In this document: positions 10,364-21,866 of the stretch, one piece after another
Position numbering within the stretch: the first letter of the stretch is position 1
Layout: each line of letters starts with the position of its first letter
From: Hysterangium stoloniferum
Lineage: Eukaryota; Basidiomycota; Agaricomycetes; Hysterangiales; Hysterangiaceae
Direction of reading: 5' to 3'
Assembly: GCA_015178975.1 (NCBI GenBank)
Contig: WHVD01000013.1
Location: 248,001-312,000 of the forward strand
Length of the DNA: 64,000 nucleotides
The notes under the pieces: generated by a model
What the model was told of the DNA's origin: nothing
Databases searched by the model: none
The model's input: the letters and a program-made list of their open reading frames with translations, nothing else
Translations under genes and position numbers: made by a program

Positions 10364-11003
10364 TGTGAAGAGTGGTGGAAGTTCCAACCGTTCTATATAC
10401 GAAGAATATTGACTGTTTAAGTACGATACGTAGATGTATTGACTGTCTAAGTCTAATACAGGCTGAACAGGTATTGACTATTTAGTTCAATATGATTGAG
10501 TGAAGTAGCTATCTAAAGTAAAGTAGAAAGCTAAAACCAACAAAGGGAATTGACTGTTAAGTGGGATTCCAAATGACTGCTCGAGTGTAGAAAAGAGTAA
10601 CGAGAGAGTCGAATGGTAGGGTAGCATGGATGTAGTCCACGCAGATTGATATTTAGATGGAGTTTCGACTGGTACAGTTCGAAACTCTGATTGTGTGGAT
10701 GGTTGAAGCCCATCTGTAACGGTCGAGACGATATCCCAATCACAACTTACGGGACACTAACTGGGTGTCTGGGTAAGTCATGGTTGCAGGGTAAAAGTGT
10801 TTGAGTTCTATGTAATTACAGGCACTAGAATACATGAGTCTGGCATGTATGTGCCCACAAGAGTCAATGTACCACATACATATGTCGTCAAACTAATATA
10901 AGTGTATAATAGAATAGAGAGAGAAAGAAGAAATAATAATGGGAATATAGTATAGGCTTATCCAGACTATATGTCCTGAGCATATTTCGCCATACCTCTC
11001 ACA
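10364..11003 (-). repeat. Family-B LTR, inverted copy
   Basis: This 640-bp LTR runs on the - strand from TGTGAGAGGTATG (11003) to CTCTTCACA (10364). It is uninterrupted and serves as the reference for the split + copy. The flanks CTGAG (left) and ACAAT (right) are not duplicates, so it is not a simple solo insertion. On its upstream (- strand) side it joins the truncated integrase of family-A copy 2. With the + copy it forms a large inverted repeat; the innermost arms (10087-10140 and 10364-10413) are only about 220 bp apart. Confidence 0.75.
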
Positions 11004-12753
11004 ACAATAGTGCTTAATGAATCCACAGAGTCCGGGCCAAGTATATTCTCTTCTTATTAATGATAGAGTTTTGTTGTACCCAAAATGTCCTGAGAGTGGA
11101 TGATCATGTTTGTACTGAAGGATCCTGAGGCGGAGGCCGTCAGAGTCCAGTACATAGATCTGATCGTCAAGTCTAATGAAACCATGCTGATCAAGAGACC
11201 ACCGGGGTTGATTGGGGTCCATGGGATTGTCAAGGTGAGCTTTAGTTATCGGGTCTAGTGGAATTGCCAATAGAATATCTTGATGTAACTTCTCAATATC
11301 CATAATGATAATTCCACGGACAATGGGATTGATGAGGAAAGTTGCACAGACTGATGCGGTAAGTTGCTGATTTGTGAAAATAGGTTTCAGGTTGTGCGGG
11401 TTTACCATGGCATAGTTGTTGCTCCCCTCTTTAGGATAGATGTCCCATCATCTAGTTAAAGTATCGGGTTTGCCACCAAGACGGCCGGGTCAAAAACAGA
11501 TAGTCATATTGAAGGTGGATAGATATTCAGACCAGTGGGCCTGCCGGCAGGTCAAAAGTTTTGTGATAGAAAAGTATTCCAGGTTTTTGTGATCTGCTAC
11601 AATGTCAATCGGAGTTCCTGAGCCTTCCAAATAGTGTCGCCATATTTTGAAAGCTGAAAAGATTGCCAGGAGTTCCTTATCATGAACATTGTAATTGAGC
11701 TCTGCTCCGGTAAAAGTCCGGGACAGAAAATGTTCGTTGTGTGTGGTTTGGACCCATATGTACCCACATGTACTTACCGTAGTGCTATCTGCGTGTTGGC
11801 AATCTACCACCACCAGTCATTCGAGTTTGAGTCTGAGTCTGAGTTTGGTCACTTCTGGTGACTTCTGTGTCCTTCTATCTACTATTCCAACAGAAAAGCC
11901 ACGGGGTGGACTTCTCCGTCGGAGTCCTGGATAGACAGAATGGCTCCAAGCCCATAGTCCGAGGCATCCGTTTCAACAATGAGTGGGAGGTCCAGTTTTC
12001 AATGTGACAGAATAGGAGCTGAAGAAAAAGAATTTTTTAAAAGATTGAAAGCTTTTTGACACTTATCGTTAAAATTCCACGGAGTATCCTTACACATAAG
12101 ACAGGTAAGGGGAACTGTGATGTTGGAATATCCACGGATAAACCGTCGGTAAAAATTGGCAAAGCCGAGGAAGGATTGTATATCTTTAACTTTTCAGGGT
12201 TGAGGCCAATCTTTGATGACTTGTACTTTAGTTTCATCCATGCAGAATCCGTTGGGTCCCATTATGAAACCCAGGTATTCCACAGAGTCCATGTCAAAAA
12301 TACATTCATGAATAAACCATGTTGTCTGAGTCTCCAGAGAACTTCACGGACTTGTTTGTCATGTTCCGCGGGATTCTCGGAGTAGATAAGAATGTTGTCC
12401 AAGTAAACAATGACGCATACATCAAGTATGTTGGAGAAAATGTCATTGATAAAATGTTGAAAAACAGATGGAGCATTGGTGAGTCCAAAGGGCATCACCA
12501 ACCACTCAAAGGCCCCATAGTGGGTTCTAAAAGTGGTTTTCCATTTGTTGCCCGTGGAGATCTGGACCAAATGATAGGCGTGTTTGAGATCTATTTTGGT
12601 GTAATTCCGGGCATTCTGCAGAGCATCGAGCAGATCAGATATAAGTGGAAGTGGATACTTATCCTTTTTGGTGACAGCATTGAGTCCTCTGAAATCAACA
12701 CATAGTCTAAGGGATCCATCCTTTTTTTCTGACAAACAGAACAGGTGCTCCAA
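11004..12753 (-). pseudogene. Gypsy pol remnant, copy 2: RT, RNase H, integrase N-terminus
   Basis: RT lies at about 12753-12262 ([27 protein letters not shown]; catalytic box [11 protein letters not shown]). RNase H lies at about 11813-11490 ([43 protein letters not shown]). The integrase zinc-binding region lies at 11408-11004 (HPLSGHFGYNKTLSLIRREYTWPG..FIKHYC). Stops and shifts separate the blocks. The catalytic YLDD is YLDN here. The frame ends at the family-B LTR. The chromovirus-like pol order RT-RH-IN matches copy 1. Confidence 0.83.
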
Positions 12754-13865
12754 AAGGAGACTTTGAGGGTCTGATAAAACCTATGGACAAATGTTCATCC
12801 AAGAAATCGCGGATTGCGGAAAGTTCCGTGGACGAGAGCGGGTAAGTATGTCCTAGGGGTGGCTGGGTGCCTTCTTCGAGATCAATTTTTAAGTCATATT
12901 CTCTGTGGGGCAGAAGCTGGTCAGCTTTCCACTTGCTAAAAATGTCTGCAAAGTCATGATATTTCTCTAGGACACCTTCTAGGTCAGCGGCTTGCTCAGA
13001 TGTGGATACTGGGATTGAAAAACATCCAGTTGCTTCATCAATTTTAAGTTGATAGTGAACGCCTGGGACCTGTCCATTTTTGTAGCCCTAATAAAAGCTG
13101 CAGCATTAATCAGAGAAATATACAGAGGTGCCATGGGTTCCAGGGAAGCCATGGGTGCCATAGGGATCACAGGAGTCCTCGAGACTGCAGGTGCCAGGAA
13201 GGCCATAGGTGCTGTGGAGGCCATGTTGGGCACAGTTTCCTCGGCTGCTGCAGGGGTCCAGAATATTATACTATTAGCTATCCAGTCAATCAATGGATTG
13301 TAGTGGGTAAGCCAGTTGTGTCCTAGGACCACCGAGCAACTTGAGTCTAACTGGGTCACATAGAAAGTGACCAATTGAGATGTTCCACATGGGAAACAGA
13401 TGGATAAATCACAAACTTGGGTAACAACCAAATTACTTATGCCATCGAAGAGGTGGAGGCCGATGGGATTTATCGGATAAGTTGACAACAAATTTTTTTG
13501 CGTAAATTTTGTATCTAAAAAAACAACGAGTCGAGCTAGAATCTATAAAAGCTGAAAAAATGAATTTCAGAATCATATTAGACATAAGTTTAACAAAAAT
13601 GAATCAGAATGTGAAAGAGCAGATATGTTGAGACGGGTAAACTCTTGAATGCACAGAGAGGCAACACAACCCCCAACCCACGTGAAGTCCACAGGGTTGC
13701 TTACTCTTTTTTCAAGTCGGAAGCCGGTTTGTCCTTCAATGGAGTTTCTGTGGAGGTCTTGGCTGTTTGACACTTTGCAGAGTTTGCTTTTGCCAGCAGA
13801 CATTCTGGGACATAATGACCGGGTTTTCCGCACAAGAGACAGAGGTTATTGTCCATATGACGTTG
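12754..13865 (-). pseudogene. Gypsy protease and zinc-knuckle remnant, copy 2
   Basis: From 13862 down: MDNNLCLLCGKPGHYVPEC, a CX2CX4HX4C zinc knuckle, then a Lys-rich linker. The aspartic-protease region is next but lacks a clean active site. The segment 13491-12979 (PINPIGLHLFDGISNLVVTQV.., LDSSCSVVLGHNWLTHYNP, then a Pro/Ala/Met-rich linker) matches the corresponding part of copy 1 closely. Stops divide the frames. Confidence 0.75.
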
Positions 13866-13870
13866 TCTTT

Positions 13871-14301
13871 TGTCACAACTGTCACAAGTCACAACATTGT
13901 CACAAACAATCAAAGGTAATATTCGACAACTCTTCAACGCATTGAATTCGACTTGACAAACCTGAACATTATTTGACAACATTGAATCTCTTTCGACATG
14001 TCTCATTTCAATGTCATATATGATTTCATTATTAGTTCATAACATAGTCATAACGATATGAAGAAAAACATAAAAGGGCTACGAAAGGAGCGAGGGAAGT
14101 CAGTCAAAATATCTGTATATTAGTGATATTAGTAATCTATCTTGTCGTAACTTCTTCGACAAATACTTCCATGAGTTCTCGCAACTGGTAATAGCCTCTT
14201 ACTTCATCAACAGGGTGAATATATACTTCATCAAATGAGGCTTTCGAGTTCGATTAGTAGAATATTATTCAACTTTATTGAAGAATAATCAATTTGTGAC
14301 A
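13871..14301 (-). repeat. Solo LTR of a third family (TSD AAAGA)
   Basis: On the - strand it starts TGTCACAAATTG and ends GTTGTGACA (TGTCAC/GTGACA termini), 431 bp. The flanking TCTTT occurs at 13866-13870 and 14302-14306. Excising it rejoins Gag ..PQER to QRHMDNNL.., matching PQEKQC-MDNNL in copy 1, so both ends and the duplication are certain. Part of it is related to 1200-1395. Confidence 0.88.
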
Positions 14302-14306
14302 TCTTT

Positions 14307-15385
14307 CCTGTGGGGTCAATTTGCCATTGGGTCTGAGTTTGCCTGTGAGGTCGGGTTTTCCAGTTTGCTTGCCAGACTGTTGACCTTTGTTGTTGTTGTT
14401 GTTATTGTTGTTTGAAGACTTTTTATTATTCTTCTTGTCAGATTGCATGGAGTTCTGGTTGCTGGTTGACGAGTTGTTGTTGTTGGTTTTATTGGCCATG
14501 GACTTGTTCACTTTGCCTGCAGAGGTCTCATGGGCAACTTCTGCACGACATTCCCAATAGCATGCGTCCGCATTTTGAGCTTTGAGGTGCATATGGGACA
14601 GAGTTTTTGGCTTGCCATCTTCTCCTTTTGAGATGGGACAGCAGACCAGCATAGAATTGGTGGCAGAGAGCAGGATCGCCCCACTGACAACGAGCTGCAA
14701 GATTATTGAATTGGACGATGTATGTAGTCCATGATGCACTGTGTGTCCTTCATACAAAGATTGGTGAGACTGTTCTCAGCTTCTCCTGTTGGGTCATACA
14801 TGCCAAAGTTGGTTTCAAGCTCCTCAACAAAAGCATCCCAATCTTCGAGCCAGAGCGGCTCTTCCTTGGAAAGTCCACTAAAAGCCAGTTCAAACCATTT
14901 CAACGTGGATCCTGACAAGTATGAAAGTGCATAGTTGACTTTTCAGGAGTCCGTGGAGAATGCAGCGGATCGATCACAGAAATTGAAGTGACATTGCATG
15001 AGGAAAGTAGAGAGTTTGTTTGGGTTGGAACCCATGAAGGGTTCCAGAGCATTGACTTTTGACCATAAGGGTTCCGGATCTTTCTTTTTGCCTTCTCCGA
15101 GCATATGATTCATCAACCTTTCTAAAGTGATTGCTAAATACTCAGAGGCGGGATCCGAAAGTGGCGGTCAATTGCTGGACAGAGGATTTTCAACACCTTT
15201 GCCCTTGTCGGGGGCCACAGGTGCTCAGATTCATCCTGGTTTTCCAGGACTTCTTCGATACGGGCTTCTTCCATGGCTTCCAACTGGTTCGCGAGTGCCT
15301 CGCTGGTATACAAAGTTAATGGGGAATGAAGAGTCAACGGTCCAGGTAATGATACCTGTGCATGTGCTTTTCTTCTTGGTGGCAT
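14307..15385 (-). pseudogene. Gypsy Gag remnant, copy 2
   Basis: The ATG at 15385 (MPPRRKAHAQ) lies 36 bp past the LTR. The Gag core SGSTLKWFELAFSGLSKEEPLWLEDWDAFVEELETNFG is readable near 14918-14800, a Ty3-type retrotransposon Gag signature. A poly-Asn/Lys low-complexity tail and the KPDLTGKLRPNGKLTPQE block follow near 14340. At least three frame interruptions are present. It shows what copy 1 lost by deletion. Confidence 0.8.
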
Positions 15386-15407
15386 ATTGAAACAATCTGC
15401 AAGTCTT

Positions 15408-15418
15408 AGTCAGAAAAT
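15408..15418 (-). other. Putative self-priming primer-binding site, family-A copy 2
   Basis: On the - strand ATTTTCTGACT starts two bases after the LTR. It is perfectly complementary to AGTCAGAAAAT in this element's own LTR (+ strand coordinates 15741-15751). Relative to copy 1, two of the 11 positions differ and both are matched by a compensating change in the LTR. Confidence 0.6.
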
Positions 15419-15420
15419 AC

Positions 15421-16244
15421 TGTTAGGGTACGTACATGGCAGGTTTCTGGAGAAACCCACAGGAGATCTGGTAGGACTTGGCTTCAGCTTATAGGCTGCA
15501 CCCTCACAAGATCGTGTTGTCCAATTTCAGACAGGCAGATGGGAATCCTGGGGAGTCTGGGCGGGGTTTGTGGGTCGAGGGGTCGGAGGTCGGAGGTCAT
15601 GGGTCAAGAGGTTGGGAGTCGAGATAAATAAGAGAGATAGATGTGCCGGAGCCCTTGGGCTCCGACTAGCATGAGTTGTGTGATTCAAGTAGGAGTTTAG
15701 AGTGGAAAATGTATTAGATTACTGGAGGGAATCTAAGCCGATTTTCTGACTGGATTGTATGTACAACATCTGCCAGACTATATAGACTGTGGAATGAATG
15801 ACATACCAAATCCAGTAATGATGAAACAAAACTAGCAAAACATAAAATGAGAATAGTAAACACCAAATTTGGTGTTAGGAACTGGATGGAATGGAGCAGA
15901 GTCTGAATCGTGACAAATCATAAACCATAACAGGAAATGGAGTGGGAGCGGAGTCCAAATCATGACAGGTCATTTGACTAACATGGGAACAGGGCTCAGT
16001 TAGAGAGATGACGGGTTTTCCGAGCGGGGTCCAGTGACTGACATGTGGGACGAGGTTGGACATAGACAGGGACAGAGTCCGGTGGGTATTCCGGTGACTG
16101 ATACATGAAGTAACAAAGTTGAATGTGGACAAGTCTGACACACGGAGTCTGGCAGGAATTCTGGTAAACTGACAATTGGTGTGTATAGGGCATGGGTGCA
16201 TATAAGTTAGTCCCCAGAGTCTGGCGGGAATTCCGGTCATAACA
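15421..16244 (-). repeat. 5' LTR of Gypsy family-A copy 2
   Basis: It is 824 bp; + strand ends are TGTTAGGGTACG and CGGTCATAACA. It shares the GGACTTGGCTTCAGCTTAT block and overall layout with other family-A LTRs but is more diverged and longer. The flanks are not duplicated, as expected for a 5' LTR attached to its internal region. Short tandem-like motifs (GAGTCTGGCGGGAATTCCGG variants) occur near its upstream end. Confidence 0.75.
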
Positions 16245-16439
16245 CCTTTACTCTTCTCTTAATCCCTTCAAAGACATCATCAGCCAGCTGTGACTCTTAC
16301 CCATACAACTCTTAACATTTTTGGCCCTCCAGTTGATTCAACTAAGTGTTGTCTTCAGTCAAATATCATACTATCTGTTCTGTTTGAAATACTGGAGCAC
16401 CTTAACAGTTGAAGCCAACTTCCACTATGGTTATAGAGT

Positions 16440-17048
16440 CAGACCTCCCAAATAGTACAATTTCCCTTGTTGGTCCCCAACAGCTTCCCCTTTGTCCTTT
16501 GTCCTTAGATCCTAAACATTGGACCCCCTGATTTGTATGATCTTGCCTTTGCCCCCTTACTTAGATCTTAACACATGATACAATCACATCCTTGCAATTA
16601 GTGGAACCTTTTGTCATCCACATATTTTCCAAACATGGTGTTCCATCTCACATAACTTCTGATTGAGGTTCCAAGTTCATTTCCATTTCTTTAAGTCTCT
16701 CAGAAAAGCTCTTGACATGAAATTACATTTCACTTCAGGATATCATCTGGAAGGTAATGGACAAACAGAATGTGTCAATCAAACATTGGAACAATATCTC
16801 CACATCTATTGCAACTACCAACAGGACAATTGGAAATCCCTTCTTCCACTTGCAGAATTCACATACAACAACTCTCTGAATGCCACTACCAGCATTTCAC
16901 CTTCTTCACCAACAAAGGCTACAACCCCATACAACCCCAATCTTGCCATTCACCCCAAACAAGATCTTGCATCTGCTCATGCTCAAGAATTCATCACTAA
17001 TCTCAATGAGTTACATCAAGAACTTTGGAAAGCTATTTCTTCCACACA
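16440..17048 (+). pseudogene. Gypsy integrase fragment, copy 3
   Basis: An isolated integrase core C-terminal half: VIHIFSKHGVPSHITSD, then after a stop HFFKSLRKALDMKLHFTSGYH, NGQTECVNQTLEQYLHIYCN, LLPLAEFTYNNSLNATT and a linker to ELHQELWKAISSTQ. The frame is open from 16663. It ends at the family-B LTR start TGTGAGAGGTATCC at 17049. The region 16245-16439 holds no assignable sequence. Confidence 0.8.
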
Positions 17049-17430
17049 GTGTGAGAGGTATCCTAAAATATATCTCTGATTATATTTTACTTCCTATGTT
17101 TCTTCCTTAATTTCTACTACTACATTTCATGCTTGGTAGTATTTACATTAGTTTGAAGATCTATGTATGCCTGTGGGTACATGAATACTTGGGGACATGC
17201 ACACTGTAGTTTTATGTACATACATTAGCATGCATAGTTGCATGACTTACCCAGACTCCCTTTTGGTGTCCTGTAAATTGTGACTGGGGTATCATCTCAA
17301 GCCACCTCAAACAGCTCCTAACTTGAACTTGTAACAACTATCTAGCTTCACAATGTATAGTCAAAGCTCAAGTTATTATCAACTTCTGCTCATATCTCAT
17401 ATCACTTACATCATCCTCCCTCCCCTTAAA
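17049..17430 (+). repeat. Family-B LTR fragment
   Basis: It starts TGTGAGAGGTATCC, directly after the integrase fragment, and shares ATGACTTACCCAGAC..GGTGTCCTGTAAATTGTGACTGGGGTATCATCTC with 8130-8180. Its 3' end cannot be placed and is probably lost. From about 17431 to 17624 another fragment ends CCGGTCCTAACA, resembling a family-A LTR end; 17625-17950 shows no gene I can support. Confidence 0.6.
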
Positions 17431-17950
17431 AGTCCAAGATGAATCCAGGAACATATGTACATATGGGACATAATAAACTGACTGACAACCAGGTACCACA
17501 ACTTATCAAAGCAGATATTTCATATATCATAAGAGCTGGGATCTCTGGGCAGGTTCAGGTCACCGATTTGTACAAAAAGGGAGTAATGGAGGTTCCGGGT
17601 CCCGGCAGGTAGTCCGGTCCTAACAGGGTGAAATACTGGCACAGTGGATTCAACACCTCCTGGCCATAAATGTAGGGCAGTATATAAGGAAGGCTGTCCC
17701 CATACATTTGGCAAACAAGGCATGGAGAATAGTACTAAGCAGAGAGAAGTCAATATATATGTCTGCAAAAGATATTACTGTGGTTTTGGTGAGTATTAGC
17801 CTCCATAAGGCCTTCTTGGCTTGAGTCCCACACTAACAGCTTTGTCTGCCCTGCATAAAAGCATTTCCTCAGATGGTAAATGTGTGCAGTGATCATGCAT
17901 ATAATATCTTTCTTCTCTTTCCACTATGTTCTACTCAATGAGCCGTGTGA

Positions 17951-18256
17951 TACTGTGGAGAAAAGAGGTCACAAGACAGTACCGGAGCTTGGTACTAGTT
18001 CGGATGTTATATGATATTACGGTAAGTTATTTTTACAGACTTTATCTGATTGTACACATTGCAAAGCAAAAAGTAAAATTCACATTTAGGAATATGATGC
18101 CAGAATTTGTAACCAAAGCCCTATCGTTTGGTTGTCCACCATTGCGAGGCTTGAGCACTTTTGCTTTTGTGGAAACCCAATTTGACCCAGGACTGAACAA
18201 TTTTAACCTTCAGCAAGTCGTACCCAACGAGGTTGACCACCAATCGGACTGTTGGC
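17951..18256 (+). repeat. Direct repeat flanking the MFS gene, left copy
   Basis: It aligns with 21867-22191 in the same orientation. Shared blocks include TGGAGAAAAG, TTTATCTGATT, CCCTATCGTTTGG, GTGGAAACCCAATTTGACC and CTTCAGCA..GTCGTACC. An open frame runs through this copy (17926-18411, 161 codons) but it is broken in the other copy, so it is not treated as a gene. The origin is unknown; it may be a relic of a transposon or a segmental duplication. Confidence 0.75.
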
Positions 18257-18791
18257 GCGCTCTGAATCGGAATAACTATGCAGTCCTCGTGATGTCTGTG
18301 AATCTTATGATCGCCACTAATATCAGTTTTAATGTCAATCCCGATATCCGAGCCTATTCTTCTCCGTCTCCGGTCAGCGTATTACACTCCAGTTTGCTAC
18401 TCCCCGAATAACTGAAGTGTAAGCCTACCACATTCTTGTCGTTTCGTCAACGCGTTACGTCACGCTATGTCACGTGAGACAGATCGAAGCAATTTGCTAG
18501 TCTTTAATTAGTCTATCACATCAACAAGATCTCATTCGTTCGAACTTGATTATGTTTTCCCACCTTATTAAAGATCGAAAAATGTAGTATACCAAGGGAA
18601 TGGCATATTAAAATACAGGCAGGCGTCATCTGATTTATTCACATTATATTGCATTTCATATTATTTATTGATATCGGCCGCCGTCCGCTAAATAGCCTGA
18701 TCCTTCCCCTACTAATCATTCGCTTCCCACAACTGAGGTCCAAGTTTCACGCTCGTGATTGCCTGCTTTTGCTTCGTCTTCCGCACCCACC
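18257..18791 (+). promoter_or_regulatory. Upstream region of the MFS gene
   Basis: No gene is seen. A CACGTG E-box lies at 18471-18476 in the context GTCACGTGAG. The stretch is AT-rich around 18540-18660. A CT-rich tract precedes the start codon, as is common in basidiomycete promoters. Confidence 0.3.
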
Positions 18792-20943
18792 ATGCCTGAC
18801 ACTGAGAAAGAGAAAGACCCTCTGCCTCTCTCTCAAGGCAGCGACACCACCGAAGAGGTCGATGTCTACTTGCTTCATGAGATCAACGCTGGTCGACTAG
18901 TAATAGAGCCCGAGGAGGCCAGGATCGAGTTTGGAGAAAAGGTCGCCTCTAAACTCAAGTTAAACCGCTCTGGCAGCAAGGTACTCTGGCCTCAGCCCCA
19001 CGATACTCCTCTCGACCCCCAGAATGTTCGTGTCTCGTTGCTCTACGTAACTCACCCTTGTACTTATTCCGATGTTCTAATAGTGGTCGTCCTTCAAGAA
19101 AAACTACCTACTCCTCATCATCACCCTTGCCGCCATCACTCCAGATTTTAACTCCGGTATTGGTATTGCATCTATCTTTGCTCTAGCTGCGCAATTCAAC
19201 ACAACCCCCGGCGTCATTAATAACTTGACTAGCAAGTCCGTAATAAAAACTTGTTTCTTGTGGTTCAGTCTTTGTGGTCTAACTTGCACGCAGTTGGAGT
19301 ATCTTCCTTCTAGGCTGGGGCGGCCTTGTAGCAGTCATGCTCATGCGCAGATATGGACGTCTTCCTGTATTATTCTGGACCCAAGTTCGTAATTCGACAG
19401 TGTCTACAATGCTCTTACTCACCCTTCTCAGCTTCTCGCAGTCGCATTCATGATCGGATGCACATTCGCGCCAGACCTCAAGACCTTCGCTGCAATGCGT
19501 TGCTTGACTGCGTTTTTTGGAACGTGTCCTCAAGTTACAGGACTTTACGTCGTCACAGATCTATTCCCTTTCCACCTTCAAGCTCGGAAACTGAATCTGT
19601 GGACGTTCGGATTCGTTTGTGAGTATGATTCCTTACAGCCTCTGCTGTATTTCATCTCTTCTCCCAGTGTCGCCTTTCCTCTCACCATTTGCGTTCGGCT
19701 TCCTCGTCGCTCGAGCATCCTGGCGCTGGGCATACGGCATCGGTACTATCTACAACGCTATTGTTCTCGTTTTAATCATCCTTTTCATGGAAGAGACGTG
19801 AGATGATGGTTTGGTTTCTCTCACAGACTTGCATTGTTGATACTACTTATAGGATGTTCGATCGTGGTTTAAAACCTGTTCCTCCCCGTCCCTCGAGTGG
19901 CCTCAAATACCGTATCAACACCCTGATCGGCGTCACCGGCTTGCAGATGGCTAAGTACCGCACGCCTCTCTGGGAGGCCATCAAAAATCCTTTCATTGTC
20001 GTTACTCGTCCACATCTCCTCCTTGTGCTCATTTATGAGGGTGTACTCTTTGGTTTCGGTATTGGTATCAATGTCACATTTGCTATCTTCCTTGGCGAAC
20101 CCGTTGCTGTAGGAGGGTATGGGTTCAAGCAGTTTGCCATCGCAGGGTGCTATGCTACGCCAATTGTATATCTCGTTCTCCACTATTTGTGTGATTGGCT
20201 ATTTATCGTGTATGTTTTTTTATTTACTAGATCGCCGTGCTCGTTGGTGAAGCCTTGGGACGATATGGGAATGACTTTATCGCCAATTTTTTGACACATC
20301 GGAATCATGGTGTCTTCGAAGCTGAGATGCGTTTGTGGTACGTACTGATGTCTTTTTTGTCTTTTTTATTACATCAAGAGCTGATGTTGGCTTAGGATGT
20401 GTTACGTCGCCCTCCCCCTGTATATATGCGGTTTCGTCGTTATTGGTGCAGCATTTCAAAATCATTTGTCGATTGGCGCTTTGGTGAGTATCCCTACACC
20501 CATTACATACAGAACAACTCCAATACGGCTTATATGTAGATCATGGGTTGGGGCATTGCAGAGTGTTCAGTCCTTATGACAACCGTCGCCATTTGTATGT
20601 ATAATTTTTTACCAATGAAGTAGATACGGCCGATTGATTCTATTCCAAGATGCATACGCCAACGATTGCTTCCCAAGACACCAAGTACGTGCATTTATCC
20701 TTTACATTTGCGGCCGTCCATTTACCACATTGATTCTAACAGGGTGAAATCTCTGCTCTTATCAATTTAGCACGTACCCTTGGCGGTTTCGCCGTAGCCT
20801 TCTTCCAAGTTCCATGGGCCACCAAAAATGGCGCGCTCCAGACATTTGGGGTGGAAGCTGCTATTGTGGCTGGATTGTTTCTCCTCCTTATTCCACTCCT
20901 ACAATGGAAGGGGAGATACCTTCGCGCGAACTATTCACTCTAA
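18792..20943 (+). CDS. Major facilitator superfamily transporter
   Basis: Eleven exons read without a break: 18792-19025, 19084-19235, 19294-19384, 19432-19618, 19668-19797, 19853-20165, 20231-20337, 20396-20483, 20540-20594, 20650-20684, 20743-20943, giving about 530 aa. All introns are 47-65 bp GT-AG. The N-terminus is hydrophilic (residues 1-80), then DPQNWSSFKKN precedes the first membrane segment, typical of fungal DHA1-type drug:H+ antiporter-like proteins. The loop between segments 2 and 3 has the MFS signature as MLMRRYGRLPVLF. A central cytoplasmic loop (MFDRGLKPVPPRPSSG) divides two six-helix halves, and a CFPRHQGEISALINLARTLGG motif lies near helix 11. The substrate cannot be told. 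It sits between two direct repeats, next to the transposon-rich block. Confidence 0.9.
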
Positions 20944-21866
20944 GTTTCGACGATCGGATGGGACTGTGGCGTTCCGAGGATGCGGGAAGGTCGCAAGACC
21001 ACGCAGTGGGATTTTTGGAGGTTGTGCCTCCAAACCACTTGAAAGCAGTGAGTCTTTTGAGGCGTTCACTTTAAAGATAGTGACGAGTTTAATAACAGAT
21101 GCCCCCCAGCTTTGAGGAACACAAGATCATTACCGCACTTATATCCCTTTCCCCTCCGAAGTAATAGAAATGTCACATACTTCTAATAGAAGTTCGGCTA
21201 TCACTTTATGTTTCACTCTGTATAATCGCAAATCTTTTACGAGATCGTTAGTTCGTCTCCCCTCGTAGCAGGCATGCCATGCATGGCTGTTCATAAATAG
21301 TAACGAAATTTATTAATGAAAGGAGGCGTGTATAAACATGTTCAGTTGCTCATCTCGCCCGGGATGATGTGTCTTGTTGAGGGCTGAGAGCCGAACGAAA
21401 AGAAGAGTGACAATATTGCTTTATTGAGCGAGACGTGGCCAACCATTAAAGAGCGAGTTACACCTGAGTACCACCATCTATTCTTGGGACGGTGAGAGCA
21501 AAAGCCATGTGCTCCTTGTCAGAATGAAGGTTAACTGTTTCCCATGTGGGTATGATTAAAGCCGCACTCACCCCCGAAAGCCATGCAAACCTGCCGTGAA
21601 CATCCCGCCGGTGGCACACCAACTTGGTTCTGGACATCAGATGTAGGGTCATACACGATGGCCGGACTTGAGCATATATCGTGACTGCAATACTGTTTAG
21701 ATTATCGTCGCACTTTGCCCCCCCTGGACCAGATTCATGCAAGCAAATTCCGTCTTCCTGAATCACGACTACGGAATGACTTGACGTTGCGACGCTGCCA
21801 ATATATGTCCCTTCGTGCCGACGATACTGAGAGAAGGTGGGAAGGCGTAACGACATCTACCATATA
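20944..21866. other. Intergenic stretch downstream of the MFS gene
   Basis: No conserved coding sequence is seen. A - strand frame at 21458-21856 is open but has no recognisable motif and is likely chance. Confidence 0.3.

Noticed and set aside
15875-16240. - strand 121-codon frame in the LTR of copy 2
   Set aside because: It lies wholly in the LTR and shows short repeated words, not protein features.
17926-18411. 161-codon open frame in the left MFS-flanking repeat as a gene
   Set aside because: The matching part of the other repeat copy is full of indels and stops, and no motif is seen; it is treated as repeat sequence.
21458-21856. - strand 132-codon frame downstream of the MFS gene
   Set aside because: No motif, poor amino-acid pattern and no promoter or splice context.
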